Shown: piece by piece, positions 23,769-39,866 of the stretch
How the letters are laid out: each line of letters opens with the position of its first letter
Numbering within the stretch: position 1 is the first letter of the stretch
Source of the DNA: Hydractinia symbiolongicarpus
Taxonomy: Eukaryota; Cnidaria; Hydrozoa; Anthoathecata; Hydractiniidae
Assembly (NCBI RefSeq): GCF_029227915.1
Contig: NC_079883.1
Location: 7,502,001-7,566,000, forward strand
Direction: 5' to 3'
DNA length: 64,000 bases
Made by a program: the position numbers and the translations under genes
Notes under the pieces: generated by a model
The model's database searches: none
Seen by the model: the letters and a program-made list of their open reading frames with translations, nothing else
What the model was told of the DNA's origin: nothing

Positions 23769-24149
23769 TTACTTCTTCTGTCCTTTGTCGTTCTTCTTTG
23801 GGAGTAAGACAGCTTGAATGTTTGGCAAAACACCACCAGCTGCAATGGTTACACCGCTCAAAAGTTTGTTTAATTCTTCATCATTACGAACAGCCAATTG
23901 TAAATGTCTTGGAATAATCCTAGCTTTTTTGTTGTCTCTTGCTGCGTTACCAGCCAACTCCAATATCTCAGCAGATAAATATTCCAAGACGGCTGCTAAG
24001 TAAACTGGTGCTCCAGATCCAATTCGGTTAGCATAGTGCCCTCTACGAAGGAATCTATGCACTCTACCGACTGGAAATTGAAGTCCAGCTCTTGAGGATC
24101 TTGTCTTGGCTTTAGCCTTAGCTTTTCCACCTTTTCCACGTCCAGACAT
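23769..24149 (-). CDS. H2A: Histone H2A (R5)
   Basis: 126 aa, identical to R1. Stem-loop at 23731-23746. Confidence 0.98.
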   Translation of the reverse strand: MSGRGKGGKAKAKAKTRSSRAGLQFPVGRVHRFLRRGHYANRIGSGAPVYLAAVLEYLSAEILELAGNAARDNKKARIIPRHLQLAVRNDEELNKLLSGVTIAAGGVLPNIQAVLLPKKNDKGQKK

Positions 24150-24433
24150 AACTGCGATTTGATTTGTAAGTTAATACAAAAACGTACGAATATTTAACGT
24201 AAGTGTTAACGAAATAAACTTTACTCGTTTTTTCATCATAAAAATAGGATCGAAATCATGTTTTTTTAACCAATCATAATTAAGTATTAAACAAAAGATT
24301 TTTTTTTTAACCAATTAAATTGCGTATCGGCGTTTTCGGATCGAATTCGATCCGATTTTTTTACTTATAAACAAAAAGTTTTGACTTGCAGTTTAATGCT
24401 TATTTACAAGTTAAGTAGCAAAAATTTTTAACC

Positions 24434-24838
24434 ATGTCTGACGCAGCAGCTAAAGGAGGAAAACAGGCACCTAAAGTAGCCAAGAAAGGTGAAAAAAGAG
24501 CCGGCAAAAAAGGAGGAAAGATTGGTGGAACTGGTGAAAAGAAACGCAAGAGAAAGAGAAAGGAAAGTTATGCTATTTACATCTACAATGTTTTGAAACA
24601 AGTTCACCCAGATGTCGGAGTTTCAAGCAAAGCTATGAGCATCATGAACTCATTTGTCAACGACATCTTTGAGCGCATTGCTTCCGAAGCTTCGCGTTTG
24701 GCTCTTCAAAACAAAAAGTCGACCATCTCTTCTCGTGAAATTCAAACCGCAGTACGTCTTCTCTTGCCTGGAGAACTTGCAAAACACGCAGTCAGTGAAG
24801 GAACAAAAGCCGTCACAAAATACACAAGCAGCAAGTAA
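24434..24838 (+). CDS. H2B: Histone H2B (R5)
   Basis: 134 aa, identical to R1. Stem-loop at 24862-24877. Confidence 0.98.
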   Translation: MSDAAAKGGKQAPKVAKKGEKRAGKKGGKIGGTGEKKRKRKRKESYAIYIYNVLKQVHPDVGVSSKAMSIMNSFVNDIFERIASEASRLALQNKKSTISSREIQTAVRLLLPGELAKHAVSEGTKAVTKYTSSK

Positions 24839-25300
24839 ACCAACGTCTACCAAACACAAACGGTCTTTTTTAAGACCACACATCTTTAAAAAAACATTTA
24901 CTTGGCGTCACTACAAGTTAACCGAAGTTAATAAAACTTCTAAATAATGTGCTTAAGAACACTAGCCTACATTTAAAATACTTCCCCATGTGTGTGTGTG
25001 GATTAGCTTCACTTTTCATACGTATTATTAGCTGTACTTGCAGAAAAGACAAGTACATTGATCCATGTTATTGCTTACATTTAACTTAACCCAGCTTTTC
25101 ACGGAAACACTCCCAGGCAAATTAACCCTACAAAGTATTTCTAAATTTTTTTTGTGTCATATATGACATAGTATCGTATAGCAATAAATGTAACTGTGAC
25201 AAGACTTTACACATTGTGTAATTTGGAAGCGTGCACAAAGTAATGTTTTAAAAGATTTGTGGCTATAAAAATAGCCGTTTTTGTTGAGCAATGACAACGC

Positions 25301-25657
<357 letters not shown>

Positions 25658-26135
25658 TTAACAGAATTCAGACAGCTTTAAAAAGAGGCCATAAAATTAC
25701 CTACTGCTCGTGGAAACACCCTAATTAACCAATAGAGTTGCGTCATTACAAAATGTTCCGAACATTTTGTACATTTTTTTAAGTAAAACTGTAGTTTTTT
25801 TAAAAATTCGTGGTCTTAATGTTTCAGTAAGGCAATAAATTTGGCATCGTTGGAATTCGCCAAACCTTCTGCTACTTACTAAAAAAAAAAAAAGTCAAAA
25901 GCTTTTGTGTATCAGAAGATACAGCCGTTTTCCCGTAGCCAAAAAACACAGATTTTATAAAAATGTTAAAGTAATGAGCGTAATGTCATTATGCAGCCAA
26001 TCAGAAATTACTTTCTTAGCACCAATCAAATGGTTTGTTTTGAACCTTAGCTGTCAATCAATATGAGAAATAAAACTTTGGCGCGATAGTGCATTTTAGA
26101 CCGTCTTGTGTATCCGTACTACATCGACTTCTTAA

Positions 26136-26549
<414 letters not shown>

Positions 26550-26910
26550 GCATCTTACCAAACAAAAAACGGCTATTTTTATAGCCACACATCCATAAAA
26601 AATATTACGGCTAGCTTTTTATATCAAACTTTGTTCTGCTTTCTGTTTAAATTTTATGCTACATAAAAATTTTATGCTACATAAAGTTTGACAATGTTAA
26701 AAATATGAAGGGCAAGAAAAGTAAAAGCAAGAAAATAAGAAATTTAAAAACGAAAATACTTAAACTTAGGGAATCTAATCTTAAAATTACTCTTTTTTAA
26801 CTGTTTAAGTGACTTAAACAAGTTTAACTTTGTACCAAGATAATGTTTTTTTGTAAATGTGTGGCTATAAAAATAGCCGTTTGTTAATGTAATAGCCAGA
26901 TACACACAAA

Positions 26911-27462
26911 TTATTTTTTTGCGGTCTTCTTTGCTGCCTTTTTGGGAGTCTTTTTGACCTTCTTTGCTGCAGGTTTTTTAGCAACAGGCTTCTTTGTGGG
27001 TTTCTTAGCTGCTGGTTTCTTAGCCGAGGCTTTCTTTGTGGCAGGCTTCTTTGCTGCTTTCTTTGGCGTGCTCTTCTTTGCTGGCTTCTTTTTTGGTGTA
27101 CTTTTCTTTGCAGTAGGCTTCTTTGCCGTTGGCTTTTTTGCTGCGGCCTTTTTCTTAGGTTTTTCTTTTTTTACCTGACCTAGCTTGAATGATCCAGAAG
27201 CACCAGTGCCTTTAGTTTGAATCAAATCGCCTGATGTTACTCCTCGTTTAAGAGCCATTTTCAGATGATGATCTGAGTTTTCAGCAACTTTGTAATTTGC
27301 ATGAATATATTTTGTAATAGCTTGGCGAGATGAACCACCGCGTTCCTTTAGGGTAGCGATAGCAGCCTTGATCATGTCCACATATTTAGGGTGATCAGCT
27401 GTCTTCTTTGCAGCAGGTTTCTTCTTGGGTGCGATTTTCTTTGGAGAAGCTGCTTCACTCAT
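26911..27462 (-). CDS. H1: Linker histone H1 (R5)
   Basis: 183 aa, identical to R1. Stem-loop at 26863-26878. Confidence 0.97.
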   Translation of the reverse strand: MSEAASPKKIAPKKKPAAKKTADHPKYVDMIKAAIATLKERGGSSRQAITKYIHANYKVAENSDHHLKMALKRGVTSGDLIQTKGTGASGSFKLGQVKKEKPKKKAAAKKPTAKKPTAKKSTPKKKPAKKSTPKKAAKKPATKKASAKKPAAKKPTKKPVAKKPAAKKVKKTPKKAAKKTAKK

Positions 27463-28041
27463 TTTTAATGTTTTCTTACAACAATCCAACGATAAACGAT
27501 GCTTGTTATCACAGTAGAAGTATACTAAACATTACCGTGTAAATGAGATATAATTTAAGACGGTGCGAAGTATGCGGACGTAAAAGTACCACTCCCGGGA
27601 ATTGATTTGGCGCGAAAACAGAAATGTGTGTTTCTGTACATCGTATAATGTCCGTTTTGGGAGCCGCGACTATGCGAAAGCATGTTAATTTTTATTTGTA
27701 GCACGACGCAATAGTCTGAAAGAGAAGCTGCTGGAGTTTGAGGTCTTCAGCATTACATCTACTCTGTTAATTTGGGCTTCTTCCGCGCCCGTGTTAGGAT
27801 TTTCATAAAGCGTTCTTTGGTTTGCGTTGCGTATGTCGGCCTACATCATCGACACGGCCTGTTTCCGGCTATTAGGAGCAATTCATATATTGGGCACTGC
27901 GTTTCGACTTTTTTATTAGACCACAGTAAAAAAATTCACTCACAGAAGTCCCTTTCTTTCATGGCTACAAACACGAAGAATTCTGTCGTAAGTAAAACGA
28001 ATGCGCAAGCCAAAATAACGATGGGGCGAAGTCATAAGCAT

Positions 28042-28114
28042 CGCCCTGTGGCCCAATGGATAAGGCATCTGACTACGAATCAGGGGATTCCAGGTTCGAC
28101 TCCTGGCAGGGTCG
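28042..28114 (+). tRNA. trnR-ACG: tRNA-Arg(ACG), class A (R5)
   Basis: C at position 1 (28042) mismatched with C72. Anticodon at 28075-28077. Confidence 0.93.
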
Positions 28115-28436
28115 CACTGTCGCATTTCGGCTGCATGGTCTACTGTGTAACGCGCGCGCACGTTCTGGCGTAATGCGTTGATAAACGGAATGTACGCAGT
28201 CATATTGGAAAGTAATATCACGCACTTAGTATCGTCGCCTTTGTTAGCATTCATGTAAGTTACCATCCACTCGCTACAGTCGCTCTCCATCCTACGGCTA
28301 AATCAACAGCCGTGATTTTTACTATGTCGCCGTCCATCCGTACGCGGTGACAGTTGTAAGCTTTACAGTAACGTGACATGCTCCACAAGCAGTTACGGTG
28401 TGTGGACGATGCCTATCATGGCAACGCTTGTTCTTT

Positions 28437-28623
28437 ATCGCTTCTCGGCCTAATGGCTAAGATCAAGTGTAGTATCTGTTCTTATCAGTTTAATATCTGG
28501 TAGGCCATTCTCTGAATGGTCAGTATATTAATCTGATTTTTGGCCTTGGGTCATGGAGGTGGATTCATTCACGCCGTGACCACGGGTTGCCTTGGTGTTG
28601 CACTATTACCGATGGCGGCCCAC
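28437..28623 (+). ncRNA. U2: U2 snRNA (R5)
   Basis: Complete copy matching R1. Confidence 0.96.
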
Positions 28624-28813
28624 ATAAGCAATAAAAGAATAATAGCAGTCCTCTTTCCGACGGCACTCTGCATAGTCTACGGCGGGAACAAAACGCGTAC
28701 ACTGGGGGAGAATACAGCCTATGCCCCGCGACACGGCAGTTTATAACACACTCAAGCCACAAGCATTAACAAACTTTGAAGGGTACCCTCATGCTACGGT
28801 GCAGTTCCAACTC

Positions 28814-28979
28814 ATACTTACCTGACGGGGAAGTAAAGACTGATCAATGAGGGTTTTCTTCCAGAGTGAGGCTCTTGCATTGCACTACGCTTGGGCTGAC
28901 CTCTGCGATTACTGCAAACGTCAGTAACTCGACCGTACAATTTCTGGTAGTGGGGGCCTGCGTCCGCGCTCGCCCCCTC
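28814..28979 (+). ncRNA. U1: U1 snRNA (R5)
   Basis: Complete copy matching R1. Confidence 0.96.
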
Positions 28980-29327
28980 CTTAAGTCAAAATGAATGAGC
29001 TTAGAAAAGTTGCGCGGCCAAATGTCGGTGGTGACTTAAACGCTAAGGTAAAACCTCGCTTGGCTGTTACGAAACGTGATTGCGATATAAGTCCTCGGAA
29101 GGCGGCGGAATTTTATTTTATTTGCCATTCCGTCAGGGTTATTGGATGATCGGCAATAGATCGAGTTTGTATGCATTTGAAAGCTCTTTTTTCTCGTACT
29201 ATCACCTGAAAATGTCGTAGGAAAATGTCATAGGAAACACTTTCAACAACCGCCACGTTCCTTAATTGTTATAACAAGAAATATATCACAGCACCATTGA
29301 AATGAAAAGGCAACAAATGAAAATGAA

Positions 29328-29447
29328 AAGCCTACGACACCGGGAGTTCCCAGGCGGTCCCCCATCCAAGTACTATCCCGGCCCGACGATGCTTAACTTC
29401 CGTGATCAGACGAGAACGGGTGTGTTCATCGTGGTATGGCCGTAGAC
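29328..29447 (-). rRNA. 5S: 5S ribosomal RNA (R6)
   Basis: Complete 120-nt copy with class A 3' flank. Confidence 0.97.
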
Positions 29448-29644
29448 ATTAGTAGGGGCAAATACGTGCAATTTATTTTGACGTTGTGATCAAATTTTTT
29501 TATTTAATTTCTTTGAGTTACTTAGGACAAGGCGTATGCATGGATTATCTATTAGACTTTAAGGTTATAGTTTTGTGAAAAAAACAATGTTTTTTTAAAG
29601 ATGTGTGGCTATAAAAATAGCCGTTGTTTTCTGAGTGTAGCGGT

Positions 29645-30025
29645 TTACTTCTTCTGTCCTTTGTCGTTCTTCTTTGGGAGTAAGACAGCTTGAATGTTTG
29701 GCAAAACACCACCAGCTGCAATGGTTACACCGCTCAAAAGTTTGTTTAATTCTTCATCATTACGAACAGCCAATTGTAAATGTCTTGGAATAATCCTAGC
29801 TTTTTTGTTGTCTCTTGCTGCGTTACCAGCCAACTCCAATATCTCAGCTGATAAATATTCCAAGACGGCTGCTAAGTAAACTGGTGCTCCAGATCCAATT
29901 CGGTTAGCATAGTGCCCTCTACGAAGGAATCTATGCACTCTACCGACTGGAAATTGAAGTCCAGCTCTTGAGGATCTTGTCTTGGCTTTAGCCTTAGCTT
30001 TTCCACCTTTTCCACGTCCAGACAT
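29645..30025 (-). CDS. H2A: Histone H2A (R6)
   Basis: 126 aa, same protein as R1. It carries one private synonymous base (T at 29849, where other copies have A), useful for telling this repeat from its neighbours. Stem-loop at 29607-29622. Confidence 0.98.
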   Translation of the reverse strand: MSGRGKGGKAKAKAKTRSSRAGLQFPVGRVHRFLRRGHYANRIGSGAPVYLAAVLEYLSAEILELAGNAARDNKKARIIPRHLQLAVRNDEELNKLLSGVTIAAGGVLPNIQAVLLPKKNDKGQKK

Positions 30026-30309
30026 AACTGCGATTTGATTTGTAAGTTAATACAAAAACGTACGAATATTTAACGTAAGTGTTAACGAAATAAACTTTAC
30101 TCGTTTTTTCATCATAAAAATAGGATCGAAATCATGTTTTTTTAACCAATCATAATTAAGTATTAAACAAAAGATTTTTTTTTTAACCAATTAAATTGCG
30201 TATCGGCGTTTTCGGATCGAATTCGATCCGATTTTTTTACTTATAAACAAAAAGTTTTGACTTGCAGTTTAATGCTTATTTACAAGTTAAGTAGCAAAAA
30301 TTTTTAACC

Positions 30310-30714
30310 ATGTCTGACGCAGCAGCTAAAGGAGGAAAACAGGCACCTAAAGTAGCCAAGAAAGGTGAAAAAAGAGCCGGCAAAAAAGGAGGAAAGATTG
30401 GTGGAACTGGTGAAAAGAAACGCAAGAGAAAGAGAAAGGAAAGTTATGCTATTTACATCTACAATGTTTTGAAACAAGTTCACCCAGATGTCGGAGTTTC
30501 AAGCAAAGCTATGAGCATCATGAACTCATTTGTCAACGACATCTTTGAGCGCATTGCTTCCGAAGCTTCGCGTTTGGCTCTTCAAAACAAAAAGTCGACC
30601 ATCTCTTCTCGTGAAATTCAAACCGCAGTACGTCTTCTCTTGCCTGGAGAACTTGCAAAACACGCAGTCAGTGAAGGAACAAAAGCCGTCACAAAATACA
30701 CAAGCAGCAAGTAA
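30310..30714 (+). CDS. H2B: Histone H2B (R6)
   Basis: 134 aa, identical to R1. Stem-loop at 30738-30753. Confidence 0.98.
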   Translation: MSDAAAKGGKQAPKVAKKGEKRAGKKGGKIGGTGEKKRKRKRKESYAIYIYNVLKQVHPDVGVSSKAMSIMNSFVNDIFERIASEASRLALQNKKSTISSREIQTAVRLLLPGELAKHAVSEGTKAVTKYTSSK

Positions 30715-31176
30715 ACCAACGTCTACCAAACACAAACGGTCTTTTTTAAGACCACACATCTTTAAAAAAACATTTACTTGGCGTCACTACAAGTTAACCG
30801 AAGTTAATAAAACTTCTAAATAATGTGCTTAAGAACACTAGCCTACATTTAAAATACTTCCCCATGTGTGTGTGTGGATTAGCTTCACTTTTCATACGTA
30901 TTATTAGCTGTACTTGCAGAAAAGACAAGTACATTGATCCATGTTATTGCTTACATTTAACTTAACCCAGCTTTTCACGGAAACACTCCCAGGCAAATTA
31001 ACCCTACAAAGTATTTCTAAATTTTTTTTGTGTCATATATGACATAGTATCGTATAGCAATAAATGTAACTGTGACAAGACTTTACACATTGTGTAATTT
31101 GGAAGCGTGCACAAAGTAATGTTTTAAAAGATTTGTGGCTATAAAAATAGCCGTTTTTGTTGAGCAATGACAACGC

Positions 31177-31533
<357 letters not shown>

Positions 31534-32011
31534 TTAACAGAATTCAGACAGCTTTAAAAAGAGGCCATAAAATTACCTACTGCTCGTGGAAACACCCTAA
31601 TTAACCAATAGAGTTGCGTCATTACAAAATGTTCCGAACATTTTGTACATTTTTTTAAGTAAAACTGTAGTTTTTTTAAAAATTCGTGGTCTTAATGTTT
31701 CAGTAAGGCAATAAATTTGGCATCGTTGGAATTCGCCAAACCTTCTGCTACTTACTAAAAAAAAAAAAAGTCAAAAGCTTTTGTGTATCAGAAGATACAG
31801 CCGTTTTCCCGTAGCCAAAAAACACAGATTTTATAAAAATGTTAAAGTAATGAGCGTAATGTCATTATGCAGCCAATCAGAAATTACTTTCTTAGCACCA
31901 ATCAAATGGTTTGTTTTGAACCTTAGCTGTCAATCAATATGAGAAATAAAACTTTGGCGCGATAGTGCATTTTAGACCGTCTTGTGTATCCGTACTACAT
32001 CGACTTCTTAA

Positions 32012-32425
<414 letters not shown>

Positions 32426-32786
32426 GCATCTTACCAAACAAAAAACGGCTATTTTTATAGCCACACATCCATAAAAAATATTACGGCTAGCTTTTTATAT
32501 CAAACTTTGTTCTGCTTTCTGTTTAAATTTTATGCTACATAAAAATTTTATGCTACATAAAGTTTGACAATGTTAAAAATATGAAGGGCAAGAAAAGTAA
32601 AAGCAAGAAAATAAGAAATTTAAAAACGAAAATACTTAAACTTAGGGAATCTAATCTTAAAATTACTCTTTTTTAACTGTTTAAGTGACTTAAACAAGTT
32701 TAACTTTGTACCAAGATAATGTTTTTTTGTAAATGTGTGGCTATAAAAATAGCCGTTTGTTAATGTAATAGCCAGATACACACAAA

Positions 32787-33338
32787 TTATTTTTTTGCGG
32801 TCTTCTTTGCTGCCTTTTTGGGAGTCTTTTTGACCTTCTTTGCTGCAGGTTTTTTAGCAACAGGCTTCTTTGTGGGTTTCTTAGCTGCTGGTTTCTTAGC
32901 CGAGGCTTTCTTTGTGGCAGGCTTCTTTGCTGCTTTCTTTGGCGTGCTCTTCTTTGCTGGCTTCTTTTTTGGTGTACTTTTCTTTGCAGTAGGCTTCTTT
33001 GCCGTTGGCTTTTTTGCTGCGGCCTTTTTCTTAGGTTTTTCTTTTTTTACCTGACCTAGCTTGAATGATCCAGAAGCACCAGTGCCTTTAGTTTGAATCA
33101 AATCGCCTGATGTTACTCCTCGTTTAAGAGCCATTTTCAGATGATGATCTGAGTTTTCAGCAACTTTGTAATTTGCATGAATATATTTTGTAATAGCTTG
33201 GCGAGATGAACCACCGCGTTCCTTTAGGGTAGCGATAGCAGCCTTGATCATGTCCACATATTTAGGGTGATCAGCTGTCTTCTTTGCAGCAGGTTTCTTC
33301 TTGGGTGCGATTTTCTTTGGAGAAGCTGCTTCACTCAT
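32787..33338 (-). CDS. H1: Linker histone H1 (R6)
   Basis: 183 aa, identical to R1. Stem-loop at 32739-32754. Confidence 0.97.
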   Translation of the reverse strand: MSEAASPKKIAPKKKPAAKKTADHPKYVDMIKAAIATLKERGGSSRQAITKYIHANYKVAENSDHHLKMALKRGVTSGDLIQTKGTGASGSFKLGQVKKEKPKKKAAAKKPTAKKPTAKKSTPKKKPAKKSTPKKAAKKPATKKASAKKPAAKKPTKKPVAKKPAAKKVKKTPKKAAKKTAKK

Positions 33339-33917
33339 TTTTAATGTTTTCTTACAACAATCCAACGATAAACGATGCTTGTTATCACAGTAGAAGTATA
33401 CTAAACATTACCGTGTAAATGAGATATAATTTAAGACGGTGCGAAGTATGCGGACGTAAAAGTACCACTCCCGGGAATTGATTTGGCGCGAAAACAGAAA
33501 TGTGTGTTTCTGTACATCGTATAATGTCCGTTTTGGGAGCCGCGACTATGCGAAAGCATGTTAATTTTTATTTGTAGCACGACGCAATAGTCTGAAAGAG
33601 AAGCTGCTGGAGTTTGAGGTCTTCAGCATTACATCTACTCTGTTAATTTGGGCTTCTTCCGCGCCCGTGTTAGGATTTTCATAAAGCGTTCTTTGGTTTG
33701 CGTTGCGTATGTCGGCCTACATCATCGACACGGCCTGTTTCCGGCTATTAGGAGCAATTCATATATTGGGCACTGCGTTTCGACTTTTTTATTAGACCAC
33801 AGTAAAAAAATTCACTCACAGAAGTCCCTTTCTTTCATGGCTACAAACACGAAGAATTCTGTCGTAAGTAAAACGAATGCGCAAGCCAAAATAACGATGG
33901 GGCGAAGTCATAAGCAT

Positions 33918-33990
33918 CGCCCTGTGGCCCAATGGATAAGGCATCTGACTACGAATCAGGGGATTCCAGGTTCGACTCCTGGCAGGGTCG
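33918..33990 (+). tRNA. trnR-ACG: tRNA-Arg(ACG), class A (R6)
   Basis: Last copy with C at position 1 (33918), mismatched with C72. Anticodon at 33951-33953. Confidence 0.93.
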
Positions 33991-34312
33991 CACTGTCGCA
34001 TTTCGGCTGCATGGTCTACTGTGTAACGCGCGCGCACGTTCTGGCGTAATGCGTTGATAAACGGAATGTACGCAGTCATATTGGAAAGTAATATCACGCA
34101 CTTAGTATCGTCGCCTTTGTTAGCATTCATGTAAGTTACCATCCACTCGCTACAGTCGCTCTCCATCCTACGGCTAAATCAACAGCCGTGATTTTTACTA
34201 TGTCGCCGTCCATCCGTACGCGGTGACAGTTGTAAGCTTTACAGTAACGTGACATGCTCCACAAGCAGTTACGGTGTGTGGACGATGCCTATCATGGCAA
34301 CGCTTGTTCTTT

Positions 34313-34499
34313 ATCGCTTCTCGGCCTAATGGCTAAGATCAAGTGTAGTATCTGTTCTTATCAGTTTAATATCTGGTAGGCCATTCTCTGAATGGTCAGT
34401 ATATTAATCTGATTTTTGGCCTTGGGTCATGGAGGTGGATTCATTCACGCCGTGACCACGGGTTGCCTTGGTGTTGCACTATTACCGATGGCGGCCCAC
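34313..34499 (+). ncRNA. U2: U2 snRNA (R6)
   Basis: Complete copy matching R1. Confidence 0.96.
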
Positions 34500-34689
34500 A
34501 TAAGCAATAAAAGAATAATAGCAGTCCTCTTTCCGACGGCACTCTGCATAGTCTACGGCGGGAACAAAACGCGTACACTGGGGGAGAATACAGCCTATGC
34601 CCCGCGACACGGCAGTTTATAACACACTCAAGCCACAAGCATTAACAAACTTTGAAGGGTACCCTCATGCTACGGTGCAGTTCCAACTC

Positions 34690-34855
34690 ATACTTACCTG
34701 ACGGGGAAGTAAAGACTGATCAATGAGGGTTTTCTTCCAGAGTGAGGCTCTTGCATTGCACTACGCTTGGGCTGACCTCTGCGATTACTGCAAACGTCAG
34801 TAACTCGACCGTACAATTTCTGGTAGTGGGGGCCTGCGTCCGCGCTCGCCCCCTC
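34690..34855 (+). ncRNA. U1: U1 snRNA (R6)
   Basis: Complete copy matching R1. Confidence 0.96.
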
Positions 34856-35203
34856 CTTAAGTCAAAATGAATGAGCTTAGAAAAGTTGCGCGGCCAAATG
34901 TCGGTGGTGACTTAAACGCTAAGGTAAAACCTCGCTTGGCTGTTACGAAACGTGATTGCGATATAAGTCCTCGGAAGGCGGCGGAATTTTATTTTATTTG
35001 CCATTCCGTCAGGGTTATTGGATGATCGGCAATAGATCGAGTTTGTATGCATTTGAAAGCTCTTTTTTCTCGTACTATCACCTGAAAATGTCGTAGGAAA
35101 ATGTCATAGGAAACACTTTCAACAACCGCCACGTTCCTTAATTGTTATAACAAGAAATATATCACAGCACCATTGAAATGAAAAGGCAACAAATGAAAAT
35201 GAA

Positions 35204-35323
35204 AAGCCTACGACACCGGGAGTTCCCAGGCGGTCCCCCATCCAAGTACTATCCCGGCCCGACGATGCTTAACTTCCGTGATCAGACGAGAACGGGTGTG
35301 TTCATCGTGGTATGGCCGTAGAC
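35204..35323 (-). rRNA. 5S: 5S ribosomal RNA (R7)
   Basis: Complete 120-nt copy with class A 3' flank. Confidence 0.97.
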
Positions 35324-35520
35324 ATTAGTAGGGGCAAATACGTGCAATTTATTTTGACGTTGTGATCAAATTTTTTTATTTAATTTCTTTGAGTTACTTA
35401 GGACAAGGCGTATGCATGGATTATCTATTAGACTTTAAGGTTATAGTTTTGTGAAAAAAACAATGTTTTTTTAAAGATGTGTGGCTATAAAAATAGCCGT
35501 TGTTTTCTGAGTGTAGCGGT

Positions 35521-35901
35521 TTACTTCTTCTGTCCTTTGTCGTTCTTCTTTGGGAGTAAGACAGCTTGAATGTTTGGCAAAACACCACCAGCTGCAATGG
35601 TTACACCGCTCAAAAGTTTGTTTAATTCTTCATCATTACGAACAGCCAATTGTAAATGTCTTGGAATAATCCTAGCTTTTTTGTTGTCTCTTGCTGCGTT
35701 ACCAGCCAACTCCAATATCTCAGCAGATAAATATTCCAAGACGGCTGCTAAGTAAACTGGTGCTCCAGATCCAATTCGGTTAGCATAGTGCCCTCTACGA
35801 AGGAATCTATGCACTCTACCGACTGGAAATTGAAGTCCAGCTCTTGAGGATCTTGTCTTGGCTTTAGCCTTAGCTTTTCCACCTTTTCCACGTCCAGACA
35901 T
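35521..35901 (-). CDS. H2A: Histone H2A (R7)
   Basis: 126 aa, identical to R1. Stem-loop at 35483-35498. Confidence 0.98.
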   Translation of the reverse strand: MSGRGKGGKAKAKAKTRSSRAGLQFPVGRVHRFLRRGHYANRIGSGAPVYLAAVLEYLSAEILELAGNAARDNKKARIIPRHLQLAVRNDEELNKLLSGVTIAAGGVLPNIQAVLLPKKNDKGQKK

Positions 35902-36185
35902 AACTGCGATTTGATTTGTAAGTTAATACAAAAACGTACGAATATTTAACGTAAGTGTTAACGAAATAAACTTTACTCGTTTTTTCATCATAAAAATAGG
36001 ATCGAAATCATGTTTTTTTAACCAATCATAATTAAGTATTAAACAAAAGATTTTTTTTTTAACCAATTAAATTGCGTATCGGCGTTTTCGGATCGAATTC
36101 GATCCGATTTTTTTACTTATAAACAAAAAGTTTTGACTTGCAGTTTAATGCTTATTTACAAGTTAAGTAGCAAAAATTTTTAACC

Positions 36186-36590
36186 ATGTCTGACGCAGCA
36201 GCTAAAGGAGGAAAACAGGCACCTAAAGTAGCCAAGAAAGGTGAAAAAAGAGCCGGCAAAAAAGGAGGAAAGATTGGTGGAACTGGTGAAAAGAAACGCA
36301 AGAGAAAGAGAAAGGAAAGTTATGCTATTTACATCTACAATGTTTTGAAACAAGTTCACCCAGATGTCGGAGTTTCAAGCAAAGCTATGAGCATCATGAA
36401 CTCATTTGTCAACGACATCTTTGAGCGCATTGCTTCCGAAGCTTCGCGTTTGGCTCTTCAAAACAAAAAGTCGACCATCTCTTCTCGTGAAATTCAAACC
36501 GCAGTACGTCTTCTCTTGCCTGGAGAACTTGCAAAACACGCAGTCAGTGAAGGAACAAAAGCCGTCACAAAATACACAAGCAGCAAGTAA
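36186..36590 (+). CDS. H2B: Histone H2B (R7)
   Basis: 134 aa, identical to R1. Stem-loop at 36614-36629. Confidence 0.98.
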   Translation: MSDAAAKGGKQAPKVAKKGEKRAGKKGGKIGGTGEKKRKRKRKESYAIYIYNVLKQVHPDVGVSSKAMSIMNSFVNDIFERIASEASRLALQNKKSTISSREIQTAVRLLLPGELAKHAVSEGTKAVTKYTSSK

Positions 36591-37052
36591 ACCAACGTCT
36601 ACCAAACACAAACGGTCTTTTTTAAGACCACACATCTTTAAAAAAACATTTACTTGGCGTCACTACAAGTTAACCGAAGTTAATAAAACTTCTAAATAAT
36701 GTGCTTAAGAACACTAGCCTACATTTAAAATACTTCCCCATGTGTGTGTGTGGATTAGCTTCACTTTTCATACGTATTATTAGCTGTACTTGCAGAAAAG
36801 ACAAGTACATTGATCCATGTTATTGCTTACATTTAACTTAACCCAGCTTTTCACGGAAACACTCCCAGGCAAATTAACCCTACAAAGTATTTCTAAATTT
36901 TTTTTGTGTCATATATGACATAGTATCGTATAGCAATAAATGTAACTGTGACAAGACTTTACACATTGTGTAATTTGGAAGCGTGCACAAAGTAATGTTT
37001 TAAAAGATTTGTGGCTATAAAAATAGCCGTTTTTGTTGAGCAATGACAACGC

Positions 37053-37409
<357 letters not shown>

Positions 37410-37887
37410 TTAACAGAATTCAGACAGCTTTAAAAAGAGGCCATAAAATTACCTACTGCTCGTGGAAACACCCTAATTAACCAATAGAGTTGCGTCATTA
37501 CAAAATGTTCCGAACATTTTGTACATTTTTTTAAGTAAAACTGTAGTTTTTTTAAAAATTCGTGGTCTTAATGTTTCAGTAAGGCAATAAATTTGGCATC
37601 GTTGGAATTCGCCAAACCTTCTGCTACTTACTAAAAAAAAAAAAAGTCAAAAGCTTTTGTGTATCAGAAGATACAGCCGTTTTCCCGTAGCCAAAAAACA
37701 CAGATTTTATAAAAATGTTAAAGTAATGAGCGTAATGTCATTATGCAGCCAATCAGAAATTACTTTCTTAGCACCAATCAAATGGTTTGTTTTGAACCTT
37801 AGCTGTCAATCAATATGAGAAATAAAACTTTGGCGCGATAGTGCATTTTAGACCGTCTTGTGTATCCGTACTACATCGACTTCTTAA

Positions 37888-38301
<414 letters not shown>

Positions 38302-38662
38302 GCATCTTACCAAACAAAAAACGGCTATTTTTATAGCCACACATCCATAAAAAATATTACGGCTAGCTTTTTATATCAAACTTTGTTCTGCTTTCTGTTT
38401 AAATTTTATGCTACATAAAAATTTTATGCTACATAAAGTTTGACAATGTTAAAAATATGAAGGGCAAGAAAAGTAAAAGCAAGAAAATAAGAAATTTAAA
38501 AACGAAAATACTTAAACTTAGGGAATCTAATCTTAAAATTACTCTTTTTTAACTGTTTAAGTGACTTAAACAAGTTTAACTTTGTACCAAGATAATGTTT
38601 TTTTGTAAATGTGTGGCTATAAAAATAGCCGTTTGTTAATGTAATAGCCAGATACACACAAA

Positions 38663-39214
38663 TTATTTTTTTGCGGTCTTCTTTGCTGCCTTTTTGGGAG
38701 TCTTTTTGACCTTCTTTGCTGCAGGTTTTTTAGCAACAGGCTTCTTTGTGGGTTTCTTAGCTGCTGGTTTCTTAGCCGAGGCTTTCTTTGTGGCAGGCTT
38801 CTTTGCTGCTTTCTTTGGCGTGCTCTTCTTTGCTGGCTTCTTTTTTGGTGTACTTTTCTTTGCAGTAGGCTTCTTTGCCGTTGGCTTTTTTGCTGCGGCC
38901 TTTTTCTTAGGTTTTTCTTTTTTTACCTGACCTAGCTTGAATGATCCAGAAGCACCAGTGCCTTTAGTTTGAATCAAATCGCCTGATGTTACTCCTCGTT
39001 TAAGAGCCATTTTCAGATGATGATCTGAGTTTTCAGCAACTTTGTAATTTGCATGAATATATTTTGTAATAGCTTGGCGAGATGAACCACCGCGTTCCTT
39101 TAGGGTAGCGATAGCAGCCTTGATCATGTCCACATATTTAGGGTGATCAGCTGTCTTCTTTGCAGCAGGTTTCTTCTTGGGTGCGATTTTCTTTGGAGAA
39201 GCTGCTTCACTCAT
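38663..39214 (-). CDS. H1: Linker histone H1 (R7)
   Basis: 183 aa, identical to R1. Stem-loop at 38615-38630. The first class B base (T at 39414) lies 200 bp upstream of the start codon. Confidence 0.97.
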   Translation of the reverse strand: MSEAASPKKIAPKKKPAAKKTADHPKYVDMIKAAIATLKERGGSSRQAITKYIHANYKVAENSDHHLKMALKRGVTSGDLIQTKGTGASGSFKLGQVKKEKPKKKAAAKKPTAKKPTAKKSTPKKKPAKKSTPKKAAKKPATKKASAKKPAAKKPTKKPVAKKPAAKKVKKTPKKAAKKTAKK

Positions 39215-39793
39215 TTTTAATGTTTTCTTACAACAATCCAACGATAAACGATGCTTGTTATCACAGTAGAAGTATACTAAACATTACCGTGTAAATGAGA
39301 TATAATTTAAGACGGTGCGAAGTATGCGGACGTAAAAGTACCACTCCCGGGAATTGATTTGGCGCGAAAACAGAAATGTGTGTTTCTGTACATCGTATAA
39401 TGTCCGTTTTGGGTGCCGCGACTATGCGAAAGCATGTTAATTTTTATTTGTAGCACGACGCAATAGTCTGAAAGAGAAGCTGCTGGAGTTTGAGGTCTTC
39501 AGCATTACATCTACTCTGTTAATTTGGGCTTCTTCCGCGCCCGTGTTAGGATTTTCATAAAGCGTTCTTTGGTTTGCGTTGCGTATGTCGGCCTACATCA
39601 TCGACACGGCCTGTTTCCGGCTATTAGGAGCAATTCATATATTGGGCACTGCGTTTCGACTTTTTTATTAGACCACAGTAAAAAAATTCACTCACAGAAG
39701 TCCCTTTCTTTCATGGCTACAAACACGAAGAATTCTGTCGTAAGTAAAACGAATGCGCAAGCCAAAATAACGATGGGGCGAAGTCATAAGCAT

Positions 39794-39866
39794 GGCCCTG
39801 TGGCCCAATGGATAAGGCATCTGACTACGAATCAGGGGATTCCAGGTTCGACTCCTGGCAGGGTCG
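39794..39866 (+). tRNA. trnR-ACG: tRNA-Arg(ACG) with paired acceptor end (R7)
   Basis: G at position 1 (39794) pairs with C72, and the acceptor stem is GGCCCTG/CAGGGTC with one G-T pair. This is the likely functional form. Anticodon at 39827-39829. Confidence 0.96.
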